NCBI RefSeq assembly: GCF_035987325.1
Contig: NZ_CP108488.1
Span: 9,362,001-9,426,000, forward strand
From: Streptomyces sp. NBC_01244
GTDB lineage: Bacteria > Actinomycetota > Actinomycetes > Streptomycetales > Streptomycetaceae
DNA length: 64,000 bases
Direction: 5' to 3'
The notes beneath the pieces are model-generated. The model was not told the origin of the DNA and made no database searches. It saw only the letters and a list, made by a program, of their open reading frames with translations. Position numbers and translations under genes: made by a program. Shown in pieces: positions 43,549 to 51,937 of this stretch. The number at the start of each line of letters is the position of its first letter. Position 1 is the first letter of the stretch.

Positions 43549-45747
43549 GTGCCTCTGGCCCGTTCGAAGCGAGGGTGGCTCGCCGCCGCCGTCACCACTG
43601 TTCTTGCCGTCACGCTCGGTGCGACCACGCTGACCGCCCCCGCGTACGCCGCTCCGTTCGCGGGCGGGGCACGCGCGGCGGACGCGACGACGACCGCGGA
43701 CCCGATCGCGTACCCCAAGAGCAGCGAGCTCGTCGGGGCCGGTGTGACCGGCTTTCTGACGACTTCCCCGACCGGCGTCACGGCCTTCCGGCGCTATACG
43801 GGCGGCATCGCTCAGGGGTACGGCGGCACCGTGTACCTGCGGTCGACGCCGACGACCGACTTCCAGGTCTTCAAGGGCGGGTACATGATCACGCAGCGGA
43901 ACCTGGCGACGAACCGTGACTTTGTCGTCGCCGTCGGTTCCCTGCCGGGTGACGCGAGTTGGGCTGGGGCGGCGGGTGACGCCGTCTTCACGACCGTGGT
44001 GACCGAGGCGGGCACTGTGCTGCGCAAGCACGTCCGCGAGGCCCCCACCGTGACGGTCACCGGGCTTCCCGCCGACGCGGCCTCCGTCATGGTCACGCCC
44101 GCTACGCACGCTCACGCCAAGGTCACCTTCACGCAGAACTCGCTGGCCAAGTGGGGTCTGCTCGACCTGGCCACCGGCGTCTTCACCCCCGGTGCCCACG
44201 TGCCCGGCGTGCAGGCGGTCTCCGCGACCCACACCGCCTGGTCCACCGCCGCACCGACGGATCAGGGCCCCCGGGTCTTCGTTGCGGACCGCACCACCGG
44301 AGCCGTGCAGGAGGCCCCGGTGCCCCCGGCGCCGTCGTCCGGTCTTCTCCAGGTCGGCTTGGTCGGCGACTGGGTCGTGTACGGGCAGAAGGGCGGCATG
44401 GGCCTTGCCCAGCCCAGCGTCCACCACGCCATTACGGCCTACAACCTCACGACCAAGGCGATGGTCAAGGTGCTCGACCACGCCTACGAGCTCACGTCGG
44501 CCCCCGACGGCAGCCTGTACGCGCGCGGCGGCCTTGTCGGCCGGGGCGAGGGCATGTACCGGATCGCGTCCGGCGGCGACACCCTGAAGGCCGAGCTGGT
44601 TGCGGCGACCGGCGAGCCCACCGAGGTCGCCGCCACGGCCTCCGCCGTGCCCCCGGCGGTCCTTGACCTCGACCAGGTCAACGGGTTCACCTTCGAGTGG
44701 ACGCTGTCCCGTGAGGTGAGCAACCCGAAGATGACCGTCCGCCATGTGCGAACCGGGAAGACCCACACGCTGACCGTGCGACCCGGCACCACCACGACCA
44801 CTACGCCCGTGTTTGCCTGGGTCGACAACAACTGGGACGAGGACGTCCCCAACGGCGAGTTCACGTGGGAGATGACCGGCGAGCCGGCCAACGGCATCGG
44901 CCCGGCCATCACGGCCCACGGCACGTTCAAGGTCGTCCGCAAGGTCCAGCCGCACGATTTCAACGACAACGGCAGCCCCGACCTGCTCAGCCGCGACTCC
45001 GCCGGCCGCCTGTGGCGCACCGATCTCTTCTACCGCCCGATCGACATGCAGCGCGGCATCCACGAGGCCGGGGCCAGGACCCTCGTGGGTTCGGGCTGGG
45101 GCATCTACGACCGGATCGAGGCCGCCGGCAACCTGGGCGGCACGCCGGTCGGCGACCTCCTGGCCCGCGACAAGTCCGGCGTGCTCTGGCTGTACCAGGG
45201 CAAGGGCACCGGCGACTTCGCCACCCGGGTCCAGGTCGGCGGCGGCTGGCAGATCTACGACAAGATCACGTCTGGCAGCGACCTGACCAACGACGGCCGC
45301 GCGGACGCGCTCGCCGTCGACAAGTCCGGCGGGCTCTGGCTCTACACCGGCACCGGCAGCGCCACGAAGCCGTTCCTTCCCCGCAAGAAGATCGGTACCA
45401 GCTGGGGGATCTACAACGACGTCACGGCCGTCGGCAACACGGCGGGCGGCACCGCGGGTGATCTCGTTGCCCGCGACAAGGATGGTGTCCTCTGGCTCTA
45501 CCTGGGCAAGGGTGACGGCACGTTGGCGCCCCGCACGAAGATCGGCGGCGGCTGGAACGCGTTCCGTCCGCTGATCGCCGCTGGTGACGCGGACGGCGAC
45601 GGGCGCCCGGACCTCATGGGTCTCGGCGTGACGTCCCAGACGCCGAAGTTGTACAAGAGCACCGGCTCCTGGAAGGCCCCGTTCCGGACCGGCGAGACCA
45701 TGTTCCTGAAGCAGGTCGACGAGAACACATCCGACCTCGTGTTCTGA
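43549..45747 (+). CDS. Secreted FG-GAP/VCBS-repeat protein
   Basis: The 732-residue protein starts at GTG 43549, seven bases after GGGAGG. A signal peptide ends in APAYAAP (about 34). Residues ~50-370 look like a beta-propeller (repeated VGDWVVYGQKGGMGL, LYARGGLVGRGEGMYRIASG). A linker Ig-like part is followed by a C-terminal FG-GAP/VCBS region with repeated LLARDKSGVLWLYQGKG and GWGIYDRI blocks, and Ca-binding DADGDGRPDLMG. Such exported propellers are common in streptomycetes and usually of unknown role. A frameshifted scrap of a similar repeat lies at 49409. Confidence 0.85.
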   Translation: MPLARSKRGWLAAAVTTVLAVTLGATTLTAPAYAAPFAGGARAADATTTADPIAYPKSSELVGAGVTGFLTTSPTGVTAFRRYTGGIAQGYGGTVYLRSTPTTDFQVFKGGYMITQRNLATNRDFVVAVGSLPGDASWAGAAGDAVFTTVVTEAGTVLRKHVREAPTVTVTGLPADAASVMVTPATHAHAKVTFTQNSLAKWGLLDLATGVFTPGAHVPGVQAVSATHTAWSTAAPTDQGPRVFVADRTTGAVQEAPVPPAPSSGLLQVGLVGDWVVYGQKGGMGLAQPSVHHAITAYNLTTKAMVKVLDHAYELTSAPDGSLYARGGLVGRGEGMYRIASGGDTLKAELVAATGEPTEVAATASAVPPAVLDLDQVNGFTFEWTLSREVSNPKMTVRHVRTGKTHTLTVRPGTTTTTTPVFAWVDNNWDEDVPNGEFTWEMTGEPANGIGPAITAHGTFKVVRKVQPHDFNDNGSPDLLSRDSAGRLWRTDLFYRPIDMQRGIHEAGARTLVGSGWGIYDRIEAAGNLGGTPVGDLLARDKSGVLWLYQGKGTGDFATRVQVGGGWQIYDKITSGSDLTNDGRADALAVDKSGGLWLYTGTGSATKPFLPRKKIGTSWGIYNDVTAVGNTAGGTAGDLVARDKDGVLWLYLGKGDGTLAPRTKIGGGWNAFRPLIAAGDADGDGRPDLMGLGVTSQTPKLYKSTGSWKAPFRTGETMFLKQVDENTSDLVF

Positions 45748-45763
45748 CCCTCCCTGCACGCGC

Positions 45764-45800
45764 GAAGGGGAGGCCGCCGAGACAACCGGCCCTCCCCTTC
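45764..45800. terminator. Hairpin terminator between convergent genes
   Basis: GAAGGGGAGG (45764-45773) pairs with CCTCCCCTTC (45791-45800). It lies after the FG-GAP gene and at the 3' end of the minus-strand gene, so it may act in both directions. Confidence 0.7.
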
Positions 45801-45801
45801 C

Positions 45802-46445
45802 AGGAGTAGTCGGTGCTGTACGGGTGGCCGCCTTCGGGTTCACCGGCGTACACGCTCGGGCTGTAGGGGACGTAACGGCCCAGCCAGTCGGCGAGGTCGA
45901 GGAGGGCAGCGGTCCATCGCCGTCGTACGGGGCGGGGCTCACGGACACCAGGACCTGCCGCTCTGGCTCGCCCGTGCCTCCACCGTGTAGCCCTGCTCCC
46001 CCTCGAATGCCCAGGAGACGGCGAGATGGGAGGCTGCGCCGTCGATCTGCTTGGTGAAGCAGAGTCCGATCCGTTCGCGGTCCGGGTCGTCGCGCGAGGC
46101 GGGCTGGTTCGGCTCGGGCGGTGCTGGCTGCCATCCGTTGCGGGTGGCGGCCGCCTGGTAGTAGGCGACGACGTCTGCTCGGCGGGCGGGCTCGGCGTAC
46201 TCCCGGCCGACGTACGCGAAGCGGTCGTCGTCGTCACAGCCTGAGTAAGACTCATCGCCGGCCTGTGCTCCTTGCGGGGTACCGAGCGTCCGGACCTGGT
46301 CAGCCATCGGGTCCTGCAGTGCCGCGTCCGCGGCGGTGCAGCCGTAGATCCCGCCAGTGAGGGCCCACCATCCACCCATGACTGTGAGTGCGCCGATGAC
46401 CAGTCCGCCCGCAACTACGGACGCTCCCACCCGAAGATCGTTCAC
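45802..46445 (-). pseudogene. Membrane-anchored protein, frameshifted near its C-terminus
   Basis: GTG 46445 opens MNDLRVGASVVAGGLVIGAL, a single membrane helix, followed by an extracytoplasmic domain (ADVVAYYQAAATRNGWQPAP, LCFTKQIDGAASHLAVSW). The annotated frame stops at 45939, but coding-like sequence continues in a second frame (PERQVLVSVSPAPYDGDG) and then a third (WTAALLDLADWLGRYVPYSP). This implies two small indels near 45960 and 45910. The family is not recognised. If the indels are real, the protein is truncated by about 45 residues. Otherwise the consensus sequence is at fault. Confidence 0.5.
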
Positions 46446-46565
46446 GGGCGCGAGCGTACTGGCCGGCAGCGGCGGGGAGTACCCGGGCACCCGCACATTG
46501 AGCGATGGTAGTTGGGGGAGTGGTGGCGGGGTTCGGGCGTCTGGCCTTGCAGGCGAGCTTGTCGT

Positions 46566-46745
46566 CTACAGAGCCACCAAGTGTTCGGCTACGGCCGGGA
46601 AGCGGGGGTGCATCTGGCGGTCTCCGACCGTGACGAGCGCGGACAGGAGAGGGTTCACCTCTGCGGCCGTCTTCGTCGACCAGCCACAGGAGGACGCACG
46701 GGCCGTCGGCGTGAAGGCGGGGAAGGGCCGGCAGACGCTTGTGGA
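46566..46745 (-). pseudogene. Short frameshifted coding remnant
   Basis: Downstream of the 46753 gene's stop, two minus-strand frames give HKRLPALPRLHADGPCVLLW LVDEDG and then VNPLLSALVTVGDRQMHPRF with a stop at 46566. Third-position GC supports coding. It has no start and no recognised family. The gap 46446-46752 holds nothing else. Confidence 0.3.
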
Positions 46746-46752
46746 TCTGAGG

Positions 46753-47382
46753 CTAGGTTGTGGTGGAGGCGGCCCGGGCGGTCTGCTCCAGCAGCGGCCG
46801 CAACTCGGTCGCGATCTCCCACAACTTTCCAGAATCCAGGAGCGCCAGCTCTTCCCGGCGCAGCGGGCGGGCCCTCACGACCGACGCCGCGACCGGCGAC
46901 AGGTCCGGGGCCGGAATCGGTGTCGGCGCCGATGCCGGGACGGGGGCCTTGGATGGGGCGGAGGAACGCCGGGGTGCCGTAGACGGAGAGGTCTTCCTGC
47001 GCGAAGACCGGATGACGCGCTCGGAGGCCCGGGGGACGTCCGGCCGCACCCGGGGCGCGGCGGCGACTGTCCGGGGCTGTGACGTCACGGACTTCAGGGG
47101 AACTGCGGGGGCCGGGCGGCGCTCTTCCTCCTGCCACCGGCGGGAGCCCAGGATCTCCTTGAGGTCTTTCAGCTGGGCCCGCTGCTCGCGGGTCTCGCTC
47201 GGCGGAGCTCCGGCCGGCTGCTGCCACGCCACGGCGTACAGGTCGGCGGCGAACGCAACTGCGTACCGGCCGTTCGACGGACCGGGGCACGGCCCCTCTC
47301 GCGGCCTCTGCTTGGCCAGGACCGCACTGCGTGCCACCGACCGTACGCGTCCGTCACCCCGGTCAGGCTCCGGAGCCTGCAT
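46753..47382 (-). CDS. Unrecognised protein with Ser/Pro-rich linker
   Basis: The 209-residue protein begins at ATG 47382. The N-terminal ~75 residues are helical (GRYAVAFAADLYAVAWQQPA, REQRAQLKDLKEILGSRRWQ). A long basic Ser/Pro/Ala linker follows (about 85-165). A short C-terminal helix has REELALLDSGKLWEIATELR. No signal peptide or membrane helix is seen. The gene is divergent from the 47440 gene, with only 57 bases between, so the two probably share a control region. I cannot name either family. Confidence 0.55.
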   Translation of the reverse strand: MQAPEPDRGDGRVRSVARSAVLAKQRPREGPCPGPSNGRYAVAFAADLYAVAWQQPAGAPPSETREQRAQLKDLKEILGSRRWQEEERRPAPAVPLKSVTSQPRTVAAAPRVRPDVPRASERVIRSSRRKTSPSTAPRRSSAPSKAPVPASAPTPIPAPDLSPVAASVVRARPLRREELALLDSGKLWEIATELRPLLEQTARAASTTT

Positions 47383-47439
47383 CGGGGCGGTTAGCCTCCC
47401 AGGGGGCCGGCAGCGAGCCGGCCTTGGGAGGGGTGGGTC

Positions 47440-48516
47440 GTGGCTGACGGGCAGGACTGGGAGCAGCGCAACCGGTCCGCGTACGGGATGAGCGCTTGGC
47501 GGCAGGCTGTGGCGACCTGCGGGGCGCTGGTGGCGTGGCACGCCGGCTACGACAACCGGGCTGAACCCGGCCCGAGTGGCCCGCGTCCGGGCCGGCCGGA
47601 CGCGCCCGACGGCGCGCAGTTCACCTCGCAGTGGATGCCCGTCGTCGCGCTGCTGGCCCTCGGGGCGTGCCGTGCGGCCCGTGAGGCGGATGTCCTGGTC
47701 GACGACGTCGAGCTGCCGGGCTTGGTCGGCTGGGTCGACGGCGCGGACAGCGGACGCCTGCACCATGGACCGCTGGAGACCGGCGAAGGGCGGGAGCGCA
47801 CAGAGGCGGGCTGGCTGGAGCTGGTGGGGGACGCGAAGCGCCGGCGCCGGGCCCGCCAAGTTCTCAACGACCACGTCATGGCGCAGATATACGAAGAGGG
47901 GGAGCTGGAGGACACCGGTGACGGGACGGAGCCGGCTCTGTTCACGATCGGGGACCGGGCCCGCGCGGTGCGGGCCGCGGGGATCGCGGATCTTGAGCCG
48001 GAATGGGCGGGCGCTGTGGACTACGCCCGCGCCCGGATCGACCGGCTCGAGACAGTTCTGCGCGAAGGGATCTGGAGGCCCACCCGCCGGCACAGGGCGT
48101 TCGCCGGGATCCTGCACCGTACGCTGGTCGCCACCCCCGACTATCCGAATCTGCCCGACGAGGTGCCCGGTCCCGTGTGGGTGCAGCGGGTGCTGAGGAT
48201 GCCCCACATCACCTCCACCGTCCGCACCCTCACCGAGCTCCCCGAGTTCGCGATGCTCGGCCCGGAGGGAGAGGCCGCGGACCCGCTGGGCAAGGCGGTC
48301 AGCGCCGTCGCGCACAAGGCGGTGCACTCACTGGTGAAGTCGGCAGTCGACCTCGAAAGGCTGTGGGCGGCTCGACCAGCAGAGCAGTCGGTGGCGGTGT
48401 GGGAGCGTGCGCACCTTCCCATACCGGTCCGTAAGCAGGTCCTGGCTGTGGAGAAGGTGACGCACGAGCTCGCCATGGTCCTCTTCGACGTCGCCAACCC
48501 CGACACCGAGCGGTAG
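47440..48516 (+). CDS. Unrecognised 358-aa cytoplasmic protein
   Basis: GTG 47440 follows GGGAGGGG at six bases. The protein is mostly helical and acidic: AWRQAVATCGALVAWHAGYD near the start, WMPVVALLALGACRAAREAD around 65, EPEWAGAVDYARARIDRLET around 190, and VAHKAVHSLVKSAVDLERLW and VTHELAMVLFDVANPDTER at the end. There are no signal peptide, Walker or catalytic motifs that I recognise. It is divergent from another unrecognised gene and followed 90 bases later by a small gene on the same strand. The trio may be a small accessory module. Confidence 0.6.
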   Translation: MADGQDWEQRNRSAYGMSAWRQAVATCGALVAWHAGYDNRAEPGPSGPRPGRPDAPDGAQFTSQWMPVVALLALGACRAAREADVLVDDVELPGLVGWVDGADSGRLHHGPLETGEGRERTEAGWLELVGDAKRRRRARQVLNDHVMAQIYEEGELEDTGDGTEPALFTIGDRARAVRAAGIADLEPEWAGAVDYARARIDRLETVLREGIWRPTRRHRAFAGILHRTLVATPDYPNLPDEVPGPVWVQRVLRMPHITSTVRTLTELPEFAMLGPEGEAADPLGKAVSAVAHKAVHSLVKSAVDLERLWAARPAEQSVAVWERAHLPIPVRKQVLAVEKVTHELAMVLFDVANPDTER

Positions 48517-48606
48517 CCGGCCGACGGGCGCACCCGTTCCCACGCAGAGATGAGGCCCTCGGGTGCCGGGTGCCGATGTCTGCAGATCCTGCGGCAGGGA
48601 GACTCT

Positions 48607-48870
48607 GTGGACGAACGCGGGGTACTCCGGATTGCGCTGCTGCAACAGATCCAGCAGCGCGGCACAGAGGGCTGGCTCATCGACATCTCCCAGGCGAAGA
48701 CGGACGCAGTCGCGGTACTGGCCGACCCGGCGGCTGCCGGGGCCGTCGAAGGCCTCGCCCGACAGCTGTACGCGGAGGGCGAGCTCGATGCCGGGCAGAT
48801 CACGGCGACAATCAACCACCACGGCCTGACCCGGTCCGTGTTGCAGGCGGTGCGGACGCCAGAGCGATGA
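48607..48870 (+). CDS. Small helical protein (87 aa)
   Basis: GTG 48607 has AGGGAG about six bases upstream. The product (MDERGVLRIALLQQIQQRGT, then DAVAVLADPAAAGAVEGLAR) is a compact acidic helical protein with no membrane segment. It ends in ATINHHGLTRSVLQAVRTP. The family is unknown. It lies downstream of the 358-aa gene on the same strand. Confidence 0.5.
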   Translation: MDERGVLRIALLQQIQQRGTEGWLIDISQAKTDAVAVLADPAAAGAVEGLARQLYAEGELDAGQITATINHHGLTRSVLQAVRTPER

Positions 48871-49066
48871 CGACCGGGCGTCGCCTGGAGCCGGCGGTCG
48901 AAGTCCCCTTCCGCCCTTCGGGCATCAGGGGATTGCCGGCCAGGCTAGGGTCGTGATCAGTCCGCGCCGACTTGGGTACGCGGGTCAGGACCGGTGCCCA
49001 GAGCGCCCTGGGGCAGCACGACCAGGCCGACCCTCGGGCCCGGCACCCCGATGATGGAATGGGTCC

Positions 49067-49115
49067 GCGCTCTCGCGTACGGGCGGAGTGTCGCTGTGCC
49101 CGTACGCGAGAGCGC
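49067..49115. repeat. Perfect 18-bp-arm inverted repeat
   Basis: GCGCTCTCGCGTACGGGC (49067-49084) and its exact complement (49098-49115) surround a 13-base loop. It stands about 200 bases after the small 48607 gene. It could be a terminator, but the distance and perfection also suit an element end or regulatory RNA structure. Confidence 0.7.
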
Positions 49116-49163
49116 GAGCTTGCCGAACACCTCACTCCAGGGCGCCCTGGCTATCCAAGGGCC

Positions 49164-49262
49164 GGTGCGAAGTTCTCCTCGGCCTGGGGCACACGCGACG
49201 TCCTCGACACCACCCTCGTCCAGCCGGACCTGGTCGCGGAGATCATGTTGGATAGGTCGCGA
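49164..49262 (+). pseudogene. ATP-dependent DNA ligase C-terminal-like scrap
   Basis: The frame reads GAKFSSAWGTRDVLDTTLVQ PDLVAEIMLDRSR. This resembles the OB-domain end of actinobacterial ATP-dependent ligases (DTTLV.PDLV.EV). It is only about 33 residues, so identity is tentative. The complementary N-terminal portion of such a ligase is found at 5478. Confidence 0.42.
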
Positions 49263-49408
49263 GTTGGTTCTGGCCGGTGGCTTGCCAGCCCTCCGACCGC
49301 CCCCCTGATCAGGGGTTCGTCAAGGTCGGGACTCGCGACACCCACATTGACGAAACCTCGAGATTCTTCAAGAAGCCTCGCCTTCCGCGCCGTAGTCGCC
49401 CGTGAGGC

Positions 49409-49537
49409 GCCCACGGGCAAGCTCTGGCTGTACCCCGGGCACCGGAACCGGCGGTCTCGGTACGCGCAAGCTCATCGGCAGCGCAGGCTGGCAAGGAATC
49501 GATGATCAGGTTGTCGTTCCGAGTGTGGCCGGTCAGT
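49409..49537 (+). pseudogene. FG-GAP repeat remnant
   Basis: PTGKLWLYPG followed, after a shift at a run of four Cs near 49432, by TGTGGLGTRKLIGSAGWQG, then ID. It matches the GLWLYTGTGS...KKIG.SWGIYND repeat of the exported protein at 43549. The rest of the gene is absent. The remainder of the 48871-49549 gap contains only the hairpin and the ligase scrap. Confidence 0.55.
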
Positions 49538-49549
49538 GTGGAGAGTGAA

Positions 49550-50029
49550 GTGGATAGAAGGACGAGGACGCTCCTGACCAGTTTCGGGGTGCTTGGGCTT
49601 GCGGCCGTTGGGGCCTTCGCTCTGACCGGCGCACGATCCGTAGAGCCGGGGCCCTTCGCTGGTGGTCCGCATTGCACCCAAGTGCTGGCACAGCTCCCTG
49701 ATGAGCTGCTGGGGGAGGAGCGCGACTCGGTGAAGGGGGCAGGTGCTGCGAGCTGGGGTGGTGGCACCATTGTGCTGCGCTGCGGCGTCGAACCTCTCGC
49801 ACCCACAATCAACACCTGCATGAACGTCAATGGCGCGGATTGGGTCCTTGACGAAGAGCGAGCCAAGAGCGGAGGGCCTCGGGTGCTCACTACCTACGGG
49901 CGTATCCCCTCAGTGGAGATGGCCTTCAGCGAGGATGATCTGCCCGCCGGGGACGCCTTGGTTGTCATCGACAAGGCCGTGCGGGACATCCCTCAGCAGT
50001 CCAAGTGCATCGGCCTGAACGAGACCTGA
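49550..50029 (+). CDS. DUF3515 family membrane-anchored protein
   Basis: The 159-residue protein starts at GTG 49550, with GGAGAG five bases upstream. An N-terminal helix (TLLTSFGVLGLAAVGAFALT) anchors it. The extracytoplasmic domain has CTQVLAQLPDELLGEERDSV, GAASWGGGTIVLRCGVEPLA and NTCMNVNGADWVLDEE, the DUF3515 pattern with paired cysteines. The housekeeping DUF3515 copy usually lies near thiL/rpmB in actinobacteria. This one is isolated in an accessory region, so it may be a second copy. Its function is unknown. Confidence 0.82.
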   Translation: MDRRTRTLLTSFGVLGLAAVGAFALTGARSVEPGPFAGGPHCTQVLAQLPDELLGEERDSVKGAGAASWGGGTIVLRCGVEPLAPTINTCMNVNGADWVLDEERAKSGGPRVLTTYGRIPSVEMAFSEDDLPAGDALVVIDKAVRDIPQQSKCIGLNET

Positions 50030-50288
50030 CCTACGCACCGGTGTGTGCCGACGTATCCAAACAGCACAGACTTCGCTCCTTTCCCCGCGCGTAATCATCA
50101 GCGAGTTCACCGGCGGCCGGTGCGTCGTGAAGACGATCGCCCTCCCCGGGCCGAAGCCTGCGTCGAGGCCCGGTCCCTCGCCGAGACCGACTGGCCGGGC
50201 GCACCGGGCATCAACGGCGTAGTTGGGGCAATGCCCGTTCGGGTCCAGAACGAAGTCCGAGGAGCGATCACGCCGCAGGAAGGGTTGT

Positions 50289-51041
50289 CTAACGGAAGCC
50301 TCGGTATTGAGGCGTCCAGTGAGAGCGCCACAGCCACCGCCGGTACCAAGGGGGCCAAGGGTCATACCGATCGCCATTCAGTCCGCCCAGGTTGTGCAGA
50401 TGCCGGAACTCGTAGTCACGGCCGTCTCGAGCATCCTCCAGGGCCTCCGTCCACAGTCGCTCGTATGGCCGCCGGTGCAGCTGAGAACGGATTGATCCCC
50501 GCCACTCCTGCCAGGTCGCATTGGACACCCAGCCCTGCTCCCGGAGGTCGGCCTCGTCTTCGCTGAGCCGGAAGTACAGCCGGACGGTGTGTCGGTCGCT
50601 GTCGCTGATCCGTCGGCCGGATGCCAGTCCGCGAAGGGTCGGCAACGACAGGCGGTCCAGCAGCTCCCAGTAGCGCTTGACACAGACGTCTTCAAACTCG
50701 CGTTGTCGCTGCCGACGCGTGCGGTGCAGCGCGGTCAGCGCGCCAAGGAGAGCCACTAGGGCAGTGACGGACGCCGCGAAGGCTGAAATCGCAGGCCAGC
50801 TCATAGGTACCAGGCTGCGGCTGCCTTGTGCCGTCCGCATCCTGGAGCGATGCCGGGTCGGGAAGCGAGCTGCCTTGCTCTGGAGAGCCTCGTACCAGAC
50901 CAGGGCGGTGTCCCGGTCGTTTGTCGCCGGCACCGGCTGGATCGGCGGGCCGGCGTCTTCCAGCACCTCCCACCTCGTGGCGCACGGCACGGGCGGTGGG
51001 GTCTGCGGTGTCGACAGCCGGTCGTAGGGCAAGGCGTTCAC
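50289..51041 (-). CDS. Membrane protein coupled to the NAD-kinase-like gene
   Basis: The frame from GTG 51041 overlaps the upstream gene's stop by four bases (GTGA), and its first 79 codons have strongly GC-rich third positions, so I take the long 250-residue form. An ATG at 50804 would give 171 residues. The N-terminal part is soluble (TALVWYEALQSKAARFPTRH). A membrane helix follows (WPAISAFAASVTALVALLGA, about 81-103), then an acidic/aromatic cytoplasmic domain (VCVKRYWELLDRLSLPTLRG, VRLYFRLSEDEADLREQGWV). The family is not recognised. It is the last gene of the SPFH/NAD-kinase-like operon. Confidence 0.65.
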   Translation of the reverse strand: MNALPYDRLSTPQTPPPVPCATRWEVLEDAGPPIQPVPATNDRDTALVWYEALQSKAARFPTRHRSRMRTAQGSRSLVPMSWPAISAFAASVTALVALLGALTALHRTRRQRQREFEDVCVKRYWELLDRLSLPTLRGLASGRRISDSDRHTVRLYFRLSEDEADLREQGWVSNATWQEWRGSIRSQLHRRPYERLWTEALEDARDGRDYEFRHLHNLGGLNGDRYDPWPPWYRRWLWRSHWTPQYRGFR

Positions 51042-51937
51042 GTCACCAGGTGCAGCGATGTTTCAGCGATGCCCAACCGTACGCTCTGGCCCCAGGTCAG
51101 CTCCAGCGCATCGCTCTCCATCCCGTCGCCGAATACCACGATCCGGTCCGACTCCACGGTCAACTGCAACCCCTGACCCCGCCCCAGCTCCCCGGCAACC
51201 CTCGTCGTACCGGTCGCGGGGGAGGGCCAGGCCTCCCGCACGAACCACAGGAGCCGCCGCTCGCAGGGTGCGGGCAGACCTGCGGAGCTGCCGCGCTCCA
51301 GCCACAGGGAACGCAGCCAGCCGGTGGCGCCCGTGCCTGTCCCCACCAGCACCCCGGAGGATGCCTGGGCCTCACCCGGGCCGTTGTCACCGTCGGAACC
51401 CAGGCGGTAGCGGGCCGTCTGGTGACCGTGCGAGCCAAGGTAGATCTCGTTCAGCGCGAGAAGGCGCTGGGTGTCGTCGGCGACGGCCTCGACCATGGTC
51501 AGCTCCTCTGCCCGGCCTCCGGCAGCGATTGCCGCACGCAGCAGCGCAGTCGCGTCGGTGCAGCGGTGACGGACCAGGACTCCCGGGTTTCGCCCCGGGT
51601 CGGTGTCGATGCCCACTACCGGCTGTCCGCGCAGATACTTCGCGGTATTGGCGACCAGGCCGTCCTGGCCGACCACGACCACCACGTCCTCCGGGGCGAA
51701 CAGGAAGCGGTCCAGGTCCGCCCGCTCCACCCGGGAGCTGCGCCAGGTGAGAGGCACCGCCGCCGCCACCTCCCGCAGCGCCTGCCGCGTGCGTTCGTGG
51801 CGGCGGACCACCTCGTCGATCGACCGGCCCCGGCTGGAAAGGAAGAACGCGGCCTGCCCGTGCGTCCCGTGCCGGGCGAGCAGTTCCTCGTACTCGGTTC
51901 TGCGGTGCACGAGCACCGCCCTTGGGGCCAGGCTCAC
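51038..51937 (-). CDS. NAD kinase-like (ATP-NAD kinase superfamily) protein
   Basis: The 299-residue protein resembles NAD(+)/NADH kinases. VVVVVGQDGLVANTAKYLRG takes the place of the GGDGT nucleotide loop. LNEIYLGSHGHQTARY corresponds to the NE/D motif, and SGVLVGTGTGATGWLRSL to the GSTAY-like region. The altered GGDGT (GQDGL) means catalytic activity is uncertain. It overlaps the SPFH gene by four bases and the membrane protein by four, so all three are translationally coupled. I infer a role in sensing or modifying NAD-type nucleotides at a membrane scaffold. Confidence 0.8.
   Translation of the reverse strand: MSLAPRAVLVHRRTEYEELLARHGTHGQAAFFLSSRGRSIDEVVRRHERTRQALREVAAAVPLTWRSSRVERADLDRFLFAPEDVVVVVGQDGLVANTAKYLRGQPVVGIDTDPGRNPGVLVRHRCTDATALLRAAIAAGGRAEELTMVEAVADDTQRLLALNEIYLGSHGHQTARYRLGSDGDNGPGEAQASSGVLVGTGTGATGWLRSLWLERGSSAGLPAPCERRLLWFVREAWPSPATGTTRVAGELGRGQGLQLTVESDRIVVFGDGMESDALELTWGQSVRLGIAETSLHLVT

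Noticed and set aside
43264-46134. A 956-codon minus-strand open frame opposite the FG-GAP gene
   Set aside because: Shadow frame of a high-GC gene; Gly/Arg/Val-rich without family resemblance.
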